A stretch of 64,000 nucleotides of DNA from an uncultured bacterium (GTDB lineage: Bacteria > Planctomycetota > UBA1135 > GCA-002686595): assembly GCA_937905825.1 (NCBI GenBank), contig CALCXM010000186.1:19169-83168 (forward strand). Reading direction: 5' to 3'. Shown here piece after piece: positions 45,432 to 55,255 of this stretch. The notes under the pieces were generated by a model that worked only from the letters and a program-made list of their open reading frames with translations, did not search any database and was not told the origin of the DNA. Every line of letters begins with the position of its first letter. The stretch's first letter is position 1. The translations under genes were made by a program, and so were the position numbers.

Positions 45432-48155
45432 CTAATCGATCAGCTCGAAGGTCATGTTCTCGGGAATCCAAAGTTGGGGCTCGGTGAGCTGGTCCTTGTC
45501 CCAGGGGAGGTGTGGGACGGCTGGGAAGAGAACTGGAACGTCCTCCCCATCGATGCTTTGGATGCGAATGCCTTGGCCAAGACCAGAGCTTGGTTGCGGG
45601 GAGCCAACCCAGTGGATGGGGAAAGGTCCTGACGCCTTGGGTGGCAGCTCAAGCAGTCCGAGGACGGCTCCCGGGTACTCTGGATGCCGAAACAAGTAGA
45701 ACCACTTCCCGGGCGCGAGGACCTGAGGTTCGGCGGCTTGGCCATGCTGAATGGTGAATTGCACTCCGGTAACCTCGGCCCGTGTTGAACCCTGGGAAAT
45801 CAATAGGAGTTGACCCTCTCCCGTGGGATGGGCTCCGTTGATCGTGAGAGAGGGCGAGAGGGCGGAGGATCCGCGCAGGTCCACGATGGCTTCGCGCTCT
45901 GTCGGAGGGTGGACTCTGAGAGTTTGCCGCACGCCGTACTCGCTTCGGCTTCCTGTGGAGCCAGTGGAGATCTCAATCGTTGCCGGGCCCCGTAGCTTGA
46001 AGACCTGCTTGAGATCCTTACCCGCTGCAGTCAAGTGGAAGGATTGAGGTTCCTCTCCTTCTAGTTCTGTGCAGCTGAGGAATACCTGACCTTCCAGTGG
46101 AACGTCGACGAGATGCACGGTGAAAGCAAACTCTCCCCACCAACCGAGTTGGACCGGGCCGAGCTGCGCCTCGCCTTTCAGCTCCAGGATCTTGCCGCGG
46201 GCGTGGGGCTTGCCATTGAGCATGGGGTCCAGCACCCAGTATTGGTGAGAGTTGAGCTCGACGGACCAGCTGCCGTTTGGACTCACGGGAATGGTGAGTT
46301 CCTCGCCGCCATCGTAAGAGTGCACCCTGATCTCACAGGTCCCGCTCGGGGGCGCTCCATCAGGAAATGGTAGGCGTCCAAAGACCCGTGTGGTGACGGT
46401 CTCCGTGGATCCTAGCTGGACTTCACACTGGACCAAGTGCGGGGAGTCAGGATCCAAGCGAATGCTCTTGAGGACATGCCGTCCCACCTCATCGTCGAGT
46501 TCTTGAAAGACGGACACGCGGCCAGTGATGGGGATCCCCCGAAAGCGGCAATTGCCAGCGGCATCGACTGTTGCGACCTGGCGATGGGAGCGCTGGGAGA
46601 TCCCGCCAAGCTGCTTCACTTCTGCGATGAGACTGATGGCCACTTCTCTGCCCACCGCCGCTGTGCCCGTGCTCGCGTCGACCGCGTGGACGAGTAGCTC
46701 ACGTCCAGACGTTAGCTCCAAATTGACTTGCTGGGTCCTTTGCACTTCCTCGTTTAGCTTGGCATGGGTTGGCAGGCTGAAGTCGCTGACGGCGAGCAGC
46801 CACCCGGGGTTGGCCGTGAGAGGTGCGAAGCGGTAGCGCGATGTGATCGTGTTGATCCAAGCTTGCCCACGCCCGCCGACGGTGATGCGCAGTCCCGGGG
46901 GGCATTGGAGGGCACCGTCCAAGTAGATGTCGCCGTGTAGCGAGTAGGGAATGGGACCGTCGCCGCGAGCGATGAGCGGCACGTCGACGTTGCGCTGCAA
47001 CATGCCCACCTGTAGGCCTCCGATTGAATCCGCTCGCAAGTCGTCGAGGGTCACACCCGGGCTGGGTGCGAAACTCCCGTGGGAGACGCAAACTCGCACG
47101 CTCTGTGCGTCCTCGGGAAGCTGGATGGTCGTGATAGGGGACTCGATGGGCCGCTCGAGGTGGTGCTGTCTCGCGGCATCGGGAAAGCTCGACTTTGAAC
47201 TCCAAAAGCAATCCACGCGACCCGTGGAGATCTCTTTGCCGTCCGGCGTGAGGCCGCGCACGTGCAGCAGGACTCCCGACTCAAGGTCATCGGGGATCGC
47301 CACCGTGTGAGCCTCGCCAGTCGCCATGGGGATGGCGAGCTCCTTGCGCGCACTACCAACGGGCGAGTAGGGCACGCGCTGTTCTTCCCCCGAAGTCTCT
47401 TCCAATGCGAGCACATGTTGCTCGACGACCAGCGGCGCAGACGAAACCTCGACCTCCTCCCGAAAGCCCCCACGGTTCAACACAACCAACGCGGCAACGA
47501 TCACCAATCCAACCAACCCAATTGCCTTGCTTCCCATGAGTCCATTCACCAACAGAGAGAGCGCGCCCGAACCTGCTGCCCCTGTGGCAACGGCCGAAGC
47601 GCGCGAGGGTGCGAGTGGCAGCAAGAGCCCCAGGGCCCAGCTCCCGGTCTCGTCTCCGAACTCCCTGTCGAGCCGCTCACGCAACATGGCTCTTGCTCTT
47701 TCGAGACGCTTGCGAACCGTGGCGGCTTCACAACCCATGCGCTGCGCCACGTCGCCTGTCGAAAGACCATCGAGGTAGTGGTAGAGCACCGCCCTAGCGT
47801 AGGGCTCTGGAAGATCCATCACCGCCTCCACGACCCTTCGTTGGCGACGTCCACGCTCGAGCACTTCCGATGGCTCGTCGCTTTCGGACCCACTGGCGAG
47901 CTCGCTTGCGATCGACTCGCGCTCACGTCGCGCGCGAGCAGACCGAGCCTCCTGCCTTGCCAAGGTACGCGTGACCTTCGCCAACCACGGACCCAATCGA
48001 CTCGCCCGCCTCGGCGGACGCTCCATGGAAAGCAGGTAGGCTTCCTGGACCACGTCTTCCGCCACGCTCGCATCCCGGGCCAAGCCCATGGCAAGGGCCC
48101 GCAACCAACCGAGGTGGGCGAGGGCTTCCTTCGTTCTTGGAGTTGGGGAGTTCAT
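45432..48155 (-). CDS. ECF sigma factor fused to membrane helix and large extracytoplasmic domain
   Basis: 907 residues from the ATG at 48155 (GTG 48170 possible). Sigma region 2 is visible as 'VAEDVVQEAYLLSMERP' and region 4 as 'LPEPYARAVLYHYLDGLSTGDVAQRMGCEAATVRKRLERARAMLRERL'. A glycine/alanine linker and a membrane helix ('AIGLVGLVIVAALVVL', ~208-230) lead into ~670 extracytoplasmic residues with beta-sandwich character and no recognised catalytic motif. Third member of the sigma-fusion family here. It must sense something outside the membrane or tether the sigma domain; release would need proteolysis. Confidence 0.83.
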   Translation of the reverse strand: MNSPTPRTKEALAHLGWLRALAMGLARDASVAEDVVQEAYLLSMERPPRRASRLGPWLAKVTRTLARQEARSARARRERESIASELASGSESDEPSEVLERGRRQRRVVEAVMDLPEPYARAVLYHYLDGLSTGDVAQRMGCEAATVRKRLERARAMLRERLDREFGDETGSWALGLLLPLAPSRASAVATGAAGSGALSLLVNGLMGSKAIGLVGLVIVAALVVLNRGGFREEVEVSSAPLVVEQHVLALEETSGEEQRVPYSPVGSARKELAIPMATGEAHTVAIPDDLESGVLLHVRGLTPDGKEISTGRVDCFWSSKSSFPDAARQHHLERPIESPITTIQLPEDAQSVRVCVSHGSFAPSPGVTLDDLRADSIGGLQVGMLQRNVDVPLIARGDGPIPYSLHGDIYLDGALQCPPGLRITVGGRGQAWINTITSRYRFAPLTANPGWLLAVSDFSLPTHAKLNEEVQRTQQVNLELTSGRELLVHAVDASTGTAAVGREVAISLIAEVKQLGGISQRSHRQVATVDAAGNCRFRGIPITGRVSVFQELDDEVGRHVLKSIRLDPDSPHLVQCEVQLGSTETVTTRVFGRLPFPDGAPPSGTCEIRVHSYDGGEELTIPVSPNGSWSVELNSHQYWVLDPMLNGKPHARGKILELKGEAQLGPVQLGWWGEFAFTVHLVDVPLEGQVFLSCTELEGEEPQSFHLTAAGKDLKQVFKLRGPATIEISTGSTGSRSEYGVRQTLRVHPPTEREAIVDLRGSSALSPSLTINGAHPTGEGQLLLISQGSTRAEVTGVQFTIQHGQAAEPQVLAPGKWFYLFRHPEYPGAVLGLLELPPKASGPFPIHWVGSPQPSSGLGQGIRIQSIDGEDVPVLFPAVPHLPWDKDQLTEPQLWIPENMTFELID

Positions 48156-48675
48156 GCTTATGAAGGGCACCTGTCGCGGGGAAGGTGACGGATCATCTCA
48201 AGAAACGATTGCGAAAAGAACGAGTGCCGAGGAACTAGGCTTCGGGAAGACGGCTAGGGCAGCGGAAAGTTCGCGCGAGGCCGCCTTGTGCAGGCACGCG
48301 CTCGCTTGTCCGAGGATGCACGCAAGCGGCCCCCATCGATTGCGAATGAACTGGCCCAGGGCATCCCCGCGAGGGAACGGAAGCTAGCGAACGCTTCCGA
48401 TTTTTCACACTTTGTGTAGACAAGGGGACCTTGATGAGCGCCAGGTCAGGCCCGGGACAAATCCCCTGCGGAGCTCTTCCCGAACTCGCAGAAACCTTCG
48501 TACCCGTGATAGGCTGATGATGCACGGCGGGCTTCAGGTCTGCCGTCGACAGTCCCTTCTACGCCCAGTCCGCCCCTGGGGCGGGAGATTGTGCTTCGCA
48601 CACAACTCTTCCGACGCTCCCACCCAAGCGTGGCCCCCTGTTCGGGGGCACCTGACTTCAACGGAACTGCTGACC
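48156..48675. other. Divergent intergenic region with an orphan terminator
   Basis: 520 bp between the sigma fusion and the beta-helix gene. No credible protein gene. It contains an intrinsic terminator facing right (48378-48405) and a small dyad ACAC-TTT-GTGT (48407-48417) just after it. Confidence 0.5.
48378..48405 (+). terminator. Intrinsic terminator without an upstream gene
   Basis: CGGAAGC-tagcgaac-GCTTCCG followed by ATTTTT. The plus-strand sequence before it back to 48156 has no protein gene, so it may end a small RNA or act as an attenuator in the leader of the beta-helix gene. Confidence 0.55.
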
Positions 48676-49905
48676 ATGCAACGAACTTCCTTGCACGCAC
48701 TGTGTGCCCTTGTGGCCTTCTCGCTTCCGCTCTCCGCCCAATCCACCTGGCACGTGGATGTGAACGGGGTGGCTCCTGGAACAGGCACTCCCCTGGATCC
48801 CTACACGAGCATTCAATACGCGCTCGAGCACCCGAGCACCGTGAACAACGACGTGATCCTTGTTGCTCCGGGGACCTACTACGAAAACCTCAACTTCAAC
48901 GGCAATGGATTGGCCCTCAATCAGGGAGTGACCGTTCGCGGTTCCGCTGGGGCCCATCGCACGGTGATCCGCCCGGCCGCACCAGGGCACTTGGCCAAAG
49001 GCTTTCTCGGCGGCTGGCAATGGAAGCTCGAGGGCTTGACCTTCACCGGTGTTCAGTCCCCAGGGGACTCCGCCCTGTACATCGCCTTCGCCTCGTCGAC
49101 CGTTGAGGTGCAGGACTGCGTTGTGCGCGACAACGCCGGGCCAGGCATCTTGGGGGGCTACGATCTCTACCTCACCAACACCACGGTGACTCGCAACGCA
49201 TTGGGTCTAGCCGCGCTACGTTCTCACACCTTGCAAGTGCTGAACGAGTGCATCATTTGGGGGAACGACGTGGACCTGGGCTTCCACAACTTCACCCACA
49301 TCTCTTGGTCGAACGTGGGCAACTCTTTTTCCGGGCATCAGAACACGATCAACGCAGACCCGTTGTTTGTGGATCCGGAGCACGGGGATCTGCATCTACA
49401 GGCGGGATCCCCCTGCATCGTTTCGGGGATTCACCCGAGCGGAGCCGACATGGGCGCCTTCCACTTCGACGCCAACGAGATCCCGGACAGCGAACTCTAC
49501 TGTGCCGGTGGCCTCAACTCCGTCAACAAGCGTGGGCGGATCGGCTTCCACGGATCCAGCAGTCTTTCCGGAGGGGACTTGAGCTTGGACACTTCGGGTT
49601 GCGTGCCGAACCAATTCGGACTGTTCTTCTATGGGGCCGGGACGCAGCTCGTGCCCTTTGGGGATGGCAACTTGTGCGTGAGTGCCGGTGGAGCTGGCCT
49701 CTTCCGGTTGACTCCCTTCCAGCTCAATGGGTTCGGCAAGGGGATGAGTGCGATCGACTTCGAGGCCGGAACAACGGGTCAAGGCCCGGGGGCCCTGACC
49801 GCGGGATCTACCTGGAACTTCCAGTTCTGGTATCGCGACCCCTTGGGTCCCGGAGGCAGCGGCTTCAATCTCTCGAACGCGCTCACCTTGCGATTCTGGG
49901 AGTAG
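48676..49905 (+). CDS. Secreted right-handed beta-helix protein
   Basis: 409 residues from ATG 48676; the longer frame upstream is not signal-like. The signal peptide MQRTSLHALCALVAFSLPLSAQS is clear. Residues ~25-290 have 'DPYTSIQYALEHPS', 'ILVAPGTYYENL', 'GVTVRGSAGAH' and 'PLFVDPEHGDLHLQAGSPCI', typical of parallel beta-helix (DUF1565-like) proteins. The last ~110 residues end 'FQFWYRDPLGPGGSGFNLSNAL', a module also found in the convergent neighbour. Exported; role unknown, perhaps surface or matrix polysaccharide related. Confidence 0.82.
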   Translation: MQRTSLHALCALVAFSLPLSAQSTWHVDVNGVAPGTGTPLDPYTSIQYALEHPSTVNNDVILVAPGTYYENLNFNGNGLALNQGVTVRGSAGAHRTVIRPAAPGHLAKGFLGGWQWKLEGLTFTGVQSPGDSALYIAFASSTVEVQDCVVRDNAGPGILGGYDLYLTNTTVTRNALGLAALRSHTLQVLNECIIWGNDVDLGFHNFTHISWSNVGNSFSGHQNTINADPLFVDPEHGDLHLQAGSPCIVSGIHPSGADMGAFHFDANEIPDSELYCAGGLNSVNKRGRIGFHGSSSLSGGDLSLDTSGCVPNQFGLFFYGAGTQLVPFGDGNLCVSAGGAGLFRLTPFQLNGFGKGMSAIDFEAGTTGQGPGALTAGSTWNFQFWYRDPLGPGGSGFNLSNALTLRFWE

Positions 49906-49916
49906 GGGTTAGCTGA

Positions 49917-49963
49917 CTTGGCGCCGCCGGCACGGGACTGTCGTTCGTGCCGGCGGCGCCAAG
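49917..49963. terminator. 18-bp perfect bidirectional terminator hairpin
   Basis: CTTGGCGCCGCCGGCACG (49917-49934) pairs perfectly with 49946-49963 around an 11-base loop, followed by ACTTTTC on the plus side. It sits exactly between the stops of two convergent genes (49905 and 49973). Confidence 0.8.
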
Positions 49964-49972
49964 ACTTTTCGT

Positions 49973-51358
49973 CTAGGGCAGCCAGGTCGTCGTCCAGGCG
50001 TTGCTGAAGTTGAAGTTGCTGCCTGAGCAACTGGCGAAGGGATCCCGGTACCAGAACTGGTAGTGGGTGGGGACGCCCAAGCCATAACTCGACTGGCCAA
50101 AGGGCTGGCCTTGGAAGTCTTCAAAGGTCGTCATGCCTTGGTACATGATCTGGACTTGCGAGCGCGCCGATTGGCCGCCCACACACAACAGCCCGTCGCC
50201 CAAGGGGACGCCGCTGCCTCCATTCAGTTGATTGGTGCCGCGCAGGATCAAGCCCGGACGATTGTAGGGGGTCCCGTGCACGTGAATGCGGAAGGTGTCC
50301 TGGGCCAGAGACGCCGTGCCGGAGACTGTGAGGCGCGCGCCACCCGCTCCAAAGGAGTTCTCGCAACCGTGTCCCAATTGACCCGAGCTTCCGCAACAGC
50401 TCGCGCCAGTTCCATCTCCAAAGCAAAAGGGCGAACCCACGTCGCTGCCGTTCAGCGCCATGCTGTGATGGGCACCGGCGGTGATTTGCGTGAACTCGCT
50501 TCCCGACGGGTTGTCGAAAACCGCCGCTTCCGAGTGCAGGCCCCAGGCACGCACCGAACCATCTGCATGCAAGGCGGCGCCGTAACGCCAACCAGCTGCC
50601 ACTTGAAGGAAGCCGTTCCCGGCTGGGATGCCGGAGACTTGACCGCTTTCATCGGCGCCCCAAGCCACGATGCTTCCATCGGAACGCAGGGCCAAGGAGA
50701 AGTACAAGCCAGCGGAGATGTCCGTGAAGCCAGTGCCTGCGGGGGTTCCAGAAACTTGTCCCTCGGTGTCCCGGCCCCAAGACGCGATGGATCCATCCGT
50801 GCGCAGGGCGAGCGAGTGTCCCCAGCCGCCAGCGATCTCCGTGAACCCAGTTCCAAGCGGTTGGTTCGTCACTTGCAGGGAAGTGTTGCGACCCCAGGAG
50901 GAGATGGAGCCGTCCGCGCGCAGGGCCAAGGAGTGATAGAGCCCCGCCGCGATGTGCGTGAAGCCAGCTTGCGCGGGAGTGTCCGAGGCTTGTCCCTCTA
51001 GGTCGCTGCCCCAGGCCGCGATCGTCCCGTCCGCCCGCAGGGCCAACACATGCCCATTGCCCGCGGCGACTTGGACGAAGTCCGCGCCCGTGGGCTTGTC
51101 GTTGATCTGTCCCCAACTGTTGTTGCCCCAGACCTCCAGGGAACCGTCCACGTGCAGGGCGACGTTGAAGTAACTCTTCGTCTCCACGTGTAGGTACTCG
51201 GGCCCAAGAGGGGCAGCGCTGATCAGGCCCTGGGAATTGGAGCCCCAACCCTCAAGGCTGCCCTGCCCATGGGCGGAGCTGATCAAAAGGAATGGAAGGG
51301 CCGCGGTGAACGCCGTGAGTGCGAGTGAGCGTCCAAGGAACGAGCGAAGCTGCTTCAT
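49973..51358 (-). CDS. Secreted RCC1-type repeat protein
   Basis: 461 residues from the ATG at 51358, with CTGGAG upstream. Signal peptide 'SLALTAFTAALPFLLISSAHGQ'. Residues ~35-320 contain about seven repeats of ~37 residues with the core 'H/YSLALRADGSIxxWG', the RCC1/beta-propeller pattern. A Cys-rich linker ('CFGDGTGASCCGSSG') leads to a ~140-residue C-terminal module with 'PLGDGLLCVGG' and 'HYQFWYRDPF...NFSNAW'. Probably an extracellular or cell-surface propeller; ligand unknown. Confidence 0.83.
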   Translation of the reverse strand: MKQLRSFLGRSLALTAFTAALPFLLISSAHGQGSLEGWGSNSQGLISAAPLGPEYLHVETKSYFNVALHVDGSLEVWGNNSWGQINDKPTGADFVQVAAGNGHVLALRADGTIAAWGSDLEGQASDTPAQAGFTHIAAGLYHSLALRADGSISSWGRNTSLQVTNQPLGTGFTEIAGGWGHSLALRTDGSIASWGRDTEGQVSGTPAGTGFTDISAGLYFSLALRSDGSIVAWGADESGQVSGIPAGNGFLQVAAGWRYGAALHADGSVRAWGLHSEAAVFDNPSGSEFTQITAGAHHSMALNGSDVGSPFCFGDGTGASCCGSSGQLGHGCENSFGAGGARLTVSGTASLAQDTFRIHVHGTPYNRPGLILRGTNQLNGGSGVPLGDGLLCVGGQSARSQVQIMYQGMTTFEDFQGQPFGQSSYGLGVPTHYQFWYRDPFASCSGSNFNFSNAWTTTWLP

Positions 51359-51632
51359 CGAATCTCCAGAGGTTTGGTTTTGAAGGCCGGCGGAGGCGAT
51401 AGGTCCCAGGCTACCTCTCCGTCGATCCAGATGGGCAGCCCATTCGACTTTCTCGTTTGAGACGCGAACCGAGGCCTCTTGGACCCGTTTCAAGGGGCTT
51501 GCTCCGCTCGTAAACCGGTGCCCGCTTCGGAGTGAAGGCGTCGGAGAATCGATGGGTAGCGGGGGGACGCCAACACTCGGAAAGCTGCTGCGGCGCGTGA
51601 GACCGCGGACCTCGTCTTGCACGAGCGCGATC

Positions 51633-52367
51633 TCAGTGCGGAATCACAACGCTCGAGTCCGCCTGGATCTGCCCGTCTTCCATCATCAACACGCGGTCGC
51701 AGCGTTCCGCAAGCCGTTCGTCGTGGGTGACGAGCAAGAGCGACGCGCCGCGGCTTTGCTGCTCGTGGAAGAGCAGCTCGAGCACGCGCTCGCCAGTGCC
51801 CGTGTCCAAGTTGCCCGTGGGCTCATCGGCGATGACGATCTCAGGCTTGAGGAACAAGGCGCGCGCGATCGAAACCCGTTGACGCTCGCCGCCGGAAAGC
51901 TGGTTGGGCTTGTGCTTCAAACGATCCTTCAAACCAAAGCGCTCGAGGATCTCCGCGGCTTCTTGCTCCGCCTCGCGCTTGACGAAGGGCAAGGTGCCGT
52001 AGGCGCCGGCGATGCGCGCGGGCAGGATGATGTTCTCGAGGGCCGTCAAGTCCGGCAACAGGTGGTAGGCCTGGAACACGAACCCGATGTGACGATTGCG
52101 CAGGGCTGCGCGCTCGCGCATGGGCAGGTCCCAGGTGCTCTTGCCGTTCAAGAGGATGCGACCTTCAGTGGGGGGCTCCAAGAGACCGAGCACGTGCAGG
52201 AAGGTGGACTTGCCCGCACCGGACGCGCCCATCAAGCACAGACGTTCACTGCGGCGTAGCTCGAGGTTGGCCCCGTGCAGAATCTCGATCTCGCGGTCTC
52301 CGATGCGGAAGGACTTGCGAATGCCCTCGGCAACCAGCAGGCAGTCTTTGTGGGTGGCTTGGCTCAT
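51633..52367 (-). CDS. lolD: ABC transporter ATP-binding protein, LolD-like
   Basis: 244 residues from the ATG at 52367. Walker A GASGAGKST, Q-loop 'FVFQAYHLLPDLTALENI', ABC signature 'LSGGERQRVSIARAL', Walker B 'IVIADEPTGNLD' and the switch His in 'LLVTHDE'. The pattern and the FtsX-type permease five bp upstream fit LolD, which powers release of lipoproteins from the inner membrane. The longer frame upstream overlaps the permease and is not homologous. Confidence 0.92.
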   Translation of the reverse strand: MSQATHKDCLLVAEGIRKSFRIGDREIEILHGANLELRRSERLCLMGASGAGKSTFLHVLGLLEPPTEGRILLNGKSTWDLPMRERAALRNRHIGFVFQAYHLLPDLTALENIILPARIAGAYGTLPFVKREAEQEAAEILERFGLKDRLKHKPNQLSGGERQRVSIARALFLKPEIVIADEPTGNLDTGTGERVLELLFHEQQSRGASLLLVTHDERLAERCDRVLMMEDGQIQADSSVVIPH

Positions 52368-52372
52368 GATTC

Positions 52373-53743
52373 TTACTCCGCCCGCAGGGCATCGATGGGG
52401 TGCAAGCGCGAGGCGCGCCAGGCGGGGAAGAAGGAGAAGATCGCCGTGGCGAGCAGGGCGCCGGAGACGATCGAGATCACGGTGAGGGGCGTCACCACCG
52501 CGGGGATGTGGCTGAACATGTAGACGTCCCGGTTGAAGATCTGCACTTCGAAGGTGGCCGAGAGCCAGCGTTCGATGCCGTCGATGTTCAGGGCGCCGAG
52601 CACGCCGATGATGGCCCCAAAGAGGCACCCGAGCAGAGCGTTCCACATACCGATCATGAAGAAGATCGAACGAATGGACGTGGGCGTCGCGCCGAGCGCG
52701 GTCAAAATCCCGATGTCCCGGCGTTTCTCCGTGACCATCATCATCAGGATTGCAAAAACGGTGAAGGCCGCCACCAGCACGATCAAAGCCAGCATGATGC
52801 CCATCAAGACCCGTTCGTTTTCGATCGCGCCCAAGAGCGAACCGCGGAAGTCCTCCCAGGTGCGCACTTCATAGGAGCGCACGCGGTCGCTAACGATCAG
52901 GCCTTGTTCCTTGAGCGAAGCGGTCAGGGTTGCGTCCACCGTATCTCGACGCTTCTCGTAGTCGTCCAACTTCAAGAGCACCTGGGTGTACTCGTGGGTG
53001 TCGGAGAGAAAATCCGACAGCTCCCAACGGTCCACGTAGATGCGCGACAGGTCGACCTCGTTGTCCTTGCTGCGGAAGGTGCCGGCCACCAGGAACTTGC
53101 GGTTGTTCTCGCGCGCTTCGCCGTTGCGCGGGTCGGGCACCACGGTGATCAAGTTGATGACCGAGCCCTGGTGCAAGCCGCGGTACTCCGCGAGCTGTTC
53201 GCCGACGACAATCCAAGCCCAGGGTTCATCCCCCGCATAGCCCTCGGGGCGCGCGAAGGGATCGTCCACGTTTTCCACGGCCACGCGGGCGTCGCTCTCG
53301 TTGGTCAACCACTCGCGCAGGTTGGTGGTCGTGTACTCGGACTGCACATCGACGCCGACGATGTGCGCAAACACGAACTGATTGCCCTGGGCGTTCTTCA
53401 GGTGACGAATCGAATCGAAACCACCGCCCCCCGGTTGAATCAAGAGTCCACCCCAGGAGAGGCGCGGGCTGGCGGCCAACACACCGTCTTCTTTGAGCAC
53501 AGCCGCGATCAGCGGATCCGCGCTCTTCGGCAAGCGCTTGCCGTCAAAGGTCGGGATGTCCGCGGGCTCGATGATCACATCGGCCAAGCTGCCGCGCACC
53601 GTGTCCCGGGACTCCTCGAGGAAGCCGGTCATGATCGAGAGGATCATGATCAGGGCCCCGACGCCCACGGTGATGCCCATCACTCCGATGGAGTTGATGC
53701 GGCGGCGCAGGAGGTAGCACCAACTGATGTATCCGACGAACAT
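52373..53743 (-). CDS. lolC: LolC/LolE-like lipoprotein-releasing ABC permease
   Basis: 456 residues. N-terminal helix in 'SIGVMGITVGVGALIMILSIMTGFLEESRDTVRG', a large periplasmic domain (~45-310), then three helices ('LIVLVAAFTVFAILMMMVTEKRRDIGILTALGAT', 'MIGMWNALLGCLFGAIIGVLGAL', 'VISIVSGALLATAIFSFFPAWRASRLHPIDALRAE'). This is the MacB/FtsX-type topology of LolC and LolE. Only one permease is present, so it may act as a homodimer (LolF type). Six bp follow the lysS stop, so lysS-lolC-lolD form an operon. Confidence 0.9.
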   Translation of the reverse strand: MFVGYISWCYLLRRRINSIGVMGITVGVGALIMILSIMTGFLEESRDTVRGSLADVIIEPADIPTFDGKRLPKSADPLIAAVLKEDGVLAASPRLSWGGLLIQPGGGGFDSIRHLKNAQGNQFVFAHIVGVDVQSEYTTTNLREWLTNESDARVAVENVDDPFARPEGYAGDEPWAWIVVGEQLAEYRGLHQGSVINLITVVPDPRNGEARENNRKFLVAGTFRSKDNEVDLSRIYVDRWELSDFLSDTHEYTQVLLKLDDYEKRRDTVDATLTASLKEQGLIVSDRVRSYEVRTWEDFRGSLLGAIENERVLMGIMLALIVLVAAFTVFAILMMMVTEKRRDIGILTALGATPTSIRSIFFMIGMWNALLGCLFGAIIGVLGALNIDGIERWLSATFEVQIFNRDVYMFSHIPAVVTPLTVISIVSGALLATAIFSFFPAWRASRLHPIDALRAE

Positions 53744-53749
53744 GGGATC

Positions 53750-55255
53750 TTACTGGGCTGCGCCCTCTGGCACTTCTTCGTTGGAGGATTCGTCCTCGGG
53801 GCCCCCGGAAGCCTGGGGCTTCATGGCGGGGAAGAGCAAGACGTCGCGGATCGAGTCCTGGTTGGTGAGCACCATCACCAAACGGTCGATGCCAATGCCG
53901 AGGCCGCCCGTGGGGGGCATGCCGTACTCCAGGGCTTGCACGTAGTCGACGTCCACCTCTCCCGGGGTTTCCGGGTCCTTGCTCGCGACCTGGGCTTCGA
54001 AGCGTTCGTACTGCTCCGCGGGGTCGTTGAGTTCGGTGAAGGCGTTGCCGAGTTCCATGGACGCGACGAAGACTTCGAAACGTTCCGCGATGCGCGGGTC
54101 GCCCGGCTTGCGCTTGGCGAGCGGAGAGATTTGCACCGGGTAGTCATAAACAAAGACGGGCCCGTGCAAGTGCTCTTCGACGGTCTCCTCGAAGACGTCG
54201 TTCATCAGCTTCCAGTAGTCGCCGATGTCCTTCAGTCCGAGTTCCTTGGCCTTGGCGCGCACAGCGGGTTCGTCGTCAAACTCGCAACCCGCGTGTTGCT
54301 TGAAGAGCTCGATGTAGCTCTCGCGCTTGAAGGGCGCCTTCATGTCGTACTTGTTGCCGCGGAACTCGACTTCCGTGCTTCCGTTCACCGCGAGGGCGAG
54401 CTCTTCCATCATCTGCTCGCAGATCTCCATCATGCGCGTGAAATCCGCCTGGGACTCGTAGAGCTCCAGCATGGTGAATTCCGGGTTGTGACGCTGAGAG
54501 AAGCCCTCGTTGCGGAAGTTGCGCGCGATCTCGAAGACGCGTTCGAAGCCGCCCACGATCAAGCGCTTGAGGTACAGCTCCGGGGCGATGCGAAGGTAGA
54601 AGTCCATGCCCAGGGCCTTGTACTTCGTGGTGAAGGGCGTCGCCGTGGCGCCCCCGCAGATCGGATGCAGGATGGGGGTCTCCACTTCCAAGTAGCCTTG
54701 GTCTTCCAGGAAGCGTCGGATGCGCGAGAGCACAAGGCTGCGCTTCATGAAGACGTCCGCGACACCTTCGGTGGTCCACAGGTCCGCGTAGCGCCGGCGG
54801 TAGCGAATCTCTTTGTCGGCCAGCCCGTGGAACTTTTCGGGGGGCGGAGCGACCGCCTTGCTGAGCAGTTGCACCTCGCTGCCCCAAATCGTCGGTTCGC
54901 CTTTCTTGGTGAAGCCCAATTCGCCAGTGAAGGCGATCAGGTCGCCACCGTCCAGCCACTTGCGCTGGGGCCACCACTCTTCCAGGCGGCCCTTTTGCAT
55001 GCCGACTTGAATGCGTCCCGTGCGGTCGATGACCGGAGCGAAGATCAGCTTGCCGAAGTCCCTCAAAGAGAGCAGGCGGCCGGCCACGGTGACCGTTTCA
55101 CCGATGCGCGCTCCCGGTGCTTCCGGGGTCCCAGCGGCGGCGATCAAATCGGCGATCGGCTCGTGCTCGACACCTCTCGCGGGATAGGGATCTATGCCCG
55201 CTTCACGGATTTTCTCAATCTTGGCCAGGCGGTCGGCGTGGGCGAGTTCGGTCAT
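53750..55255 (-). CDS. lysS: Lysyl-tRNA synthetase, class II
   Basis: 501 residues. N-terminal OB-fold anticodon-binding domain ('TVAGRLLSLRDFGKLIFAPVIDRTGRIQVG') and class II catalytic motifs: motif 2 'FRNEGFSQRHNPEFTMLE' and motif 3 'GGLGIGIDRLVMVLT', with 'YRRRYADL' and 'ETPILHPICGGATATPF' as in LysS. It charges tRNA-Lys. The last ~20 residues are acidic and extra. First gene of the operon with lolC and lolD. Confidence 0.97.
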   Translation of the reverse strand: MTELAHADRLAKIEKIREAGIDPYPARGVEHEPIADLIAAAGTPEAPGARIGETVTVAGRLLSLRDFGKLIFAPVIDRTGRIQVGMQKGRLEEWWPQRKWLDGGDLIAFTGELGFTKKGEPTIWGSEVQLLSKAVAPPPEKFHGLADKEIRYRRRYADLWTTEGVADVFMKRSLVLSRIRRFLEDQGYLEVETPILHPICGGATATPFTTKYKALGMDFYLRIAPELYLKRLIVGGFERVFEIARNFRNEGFSQRHNPEFTMLELYESQADFTRMMEICEQMMEELALAVNGSTEVEFRGNKYDMKAPFKRESYIELFKQHAGCEFDDEPAVRAKAKELGLKDIGDYWKLMNDVFEETVEEHLHGPVFVYDYPVQISPLAKRKPGDPRIAERFEVFVASMELGNAFTELNDPAEQYERFEAQVASKDPETPGEVDVDYVQALEYGMPPTGGLGIGIDRLVMVLTNQDSIRDVLLFPAMKPQASGGPEDESSNEEVPEGAAQ

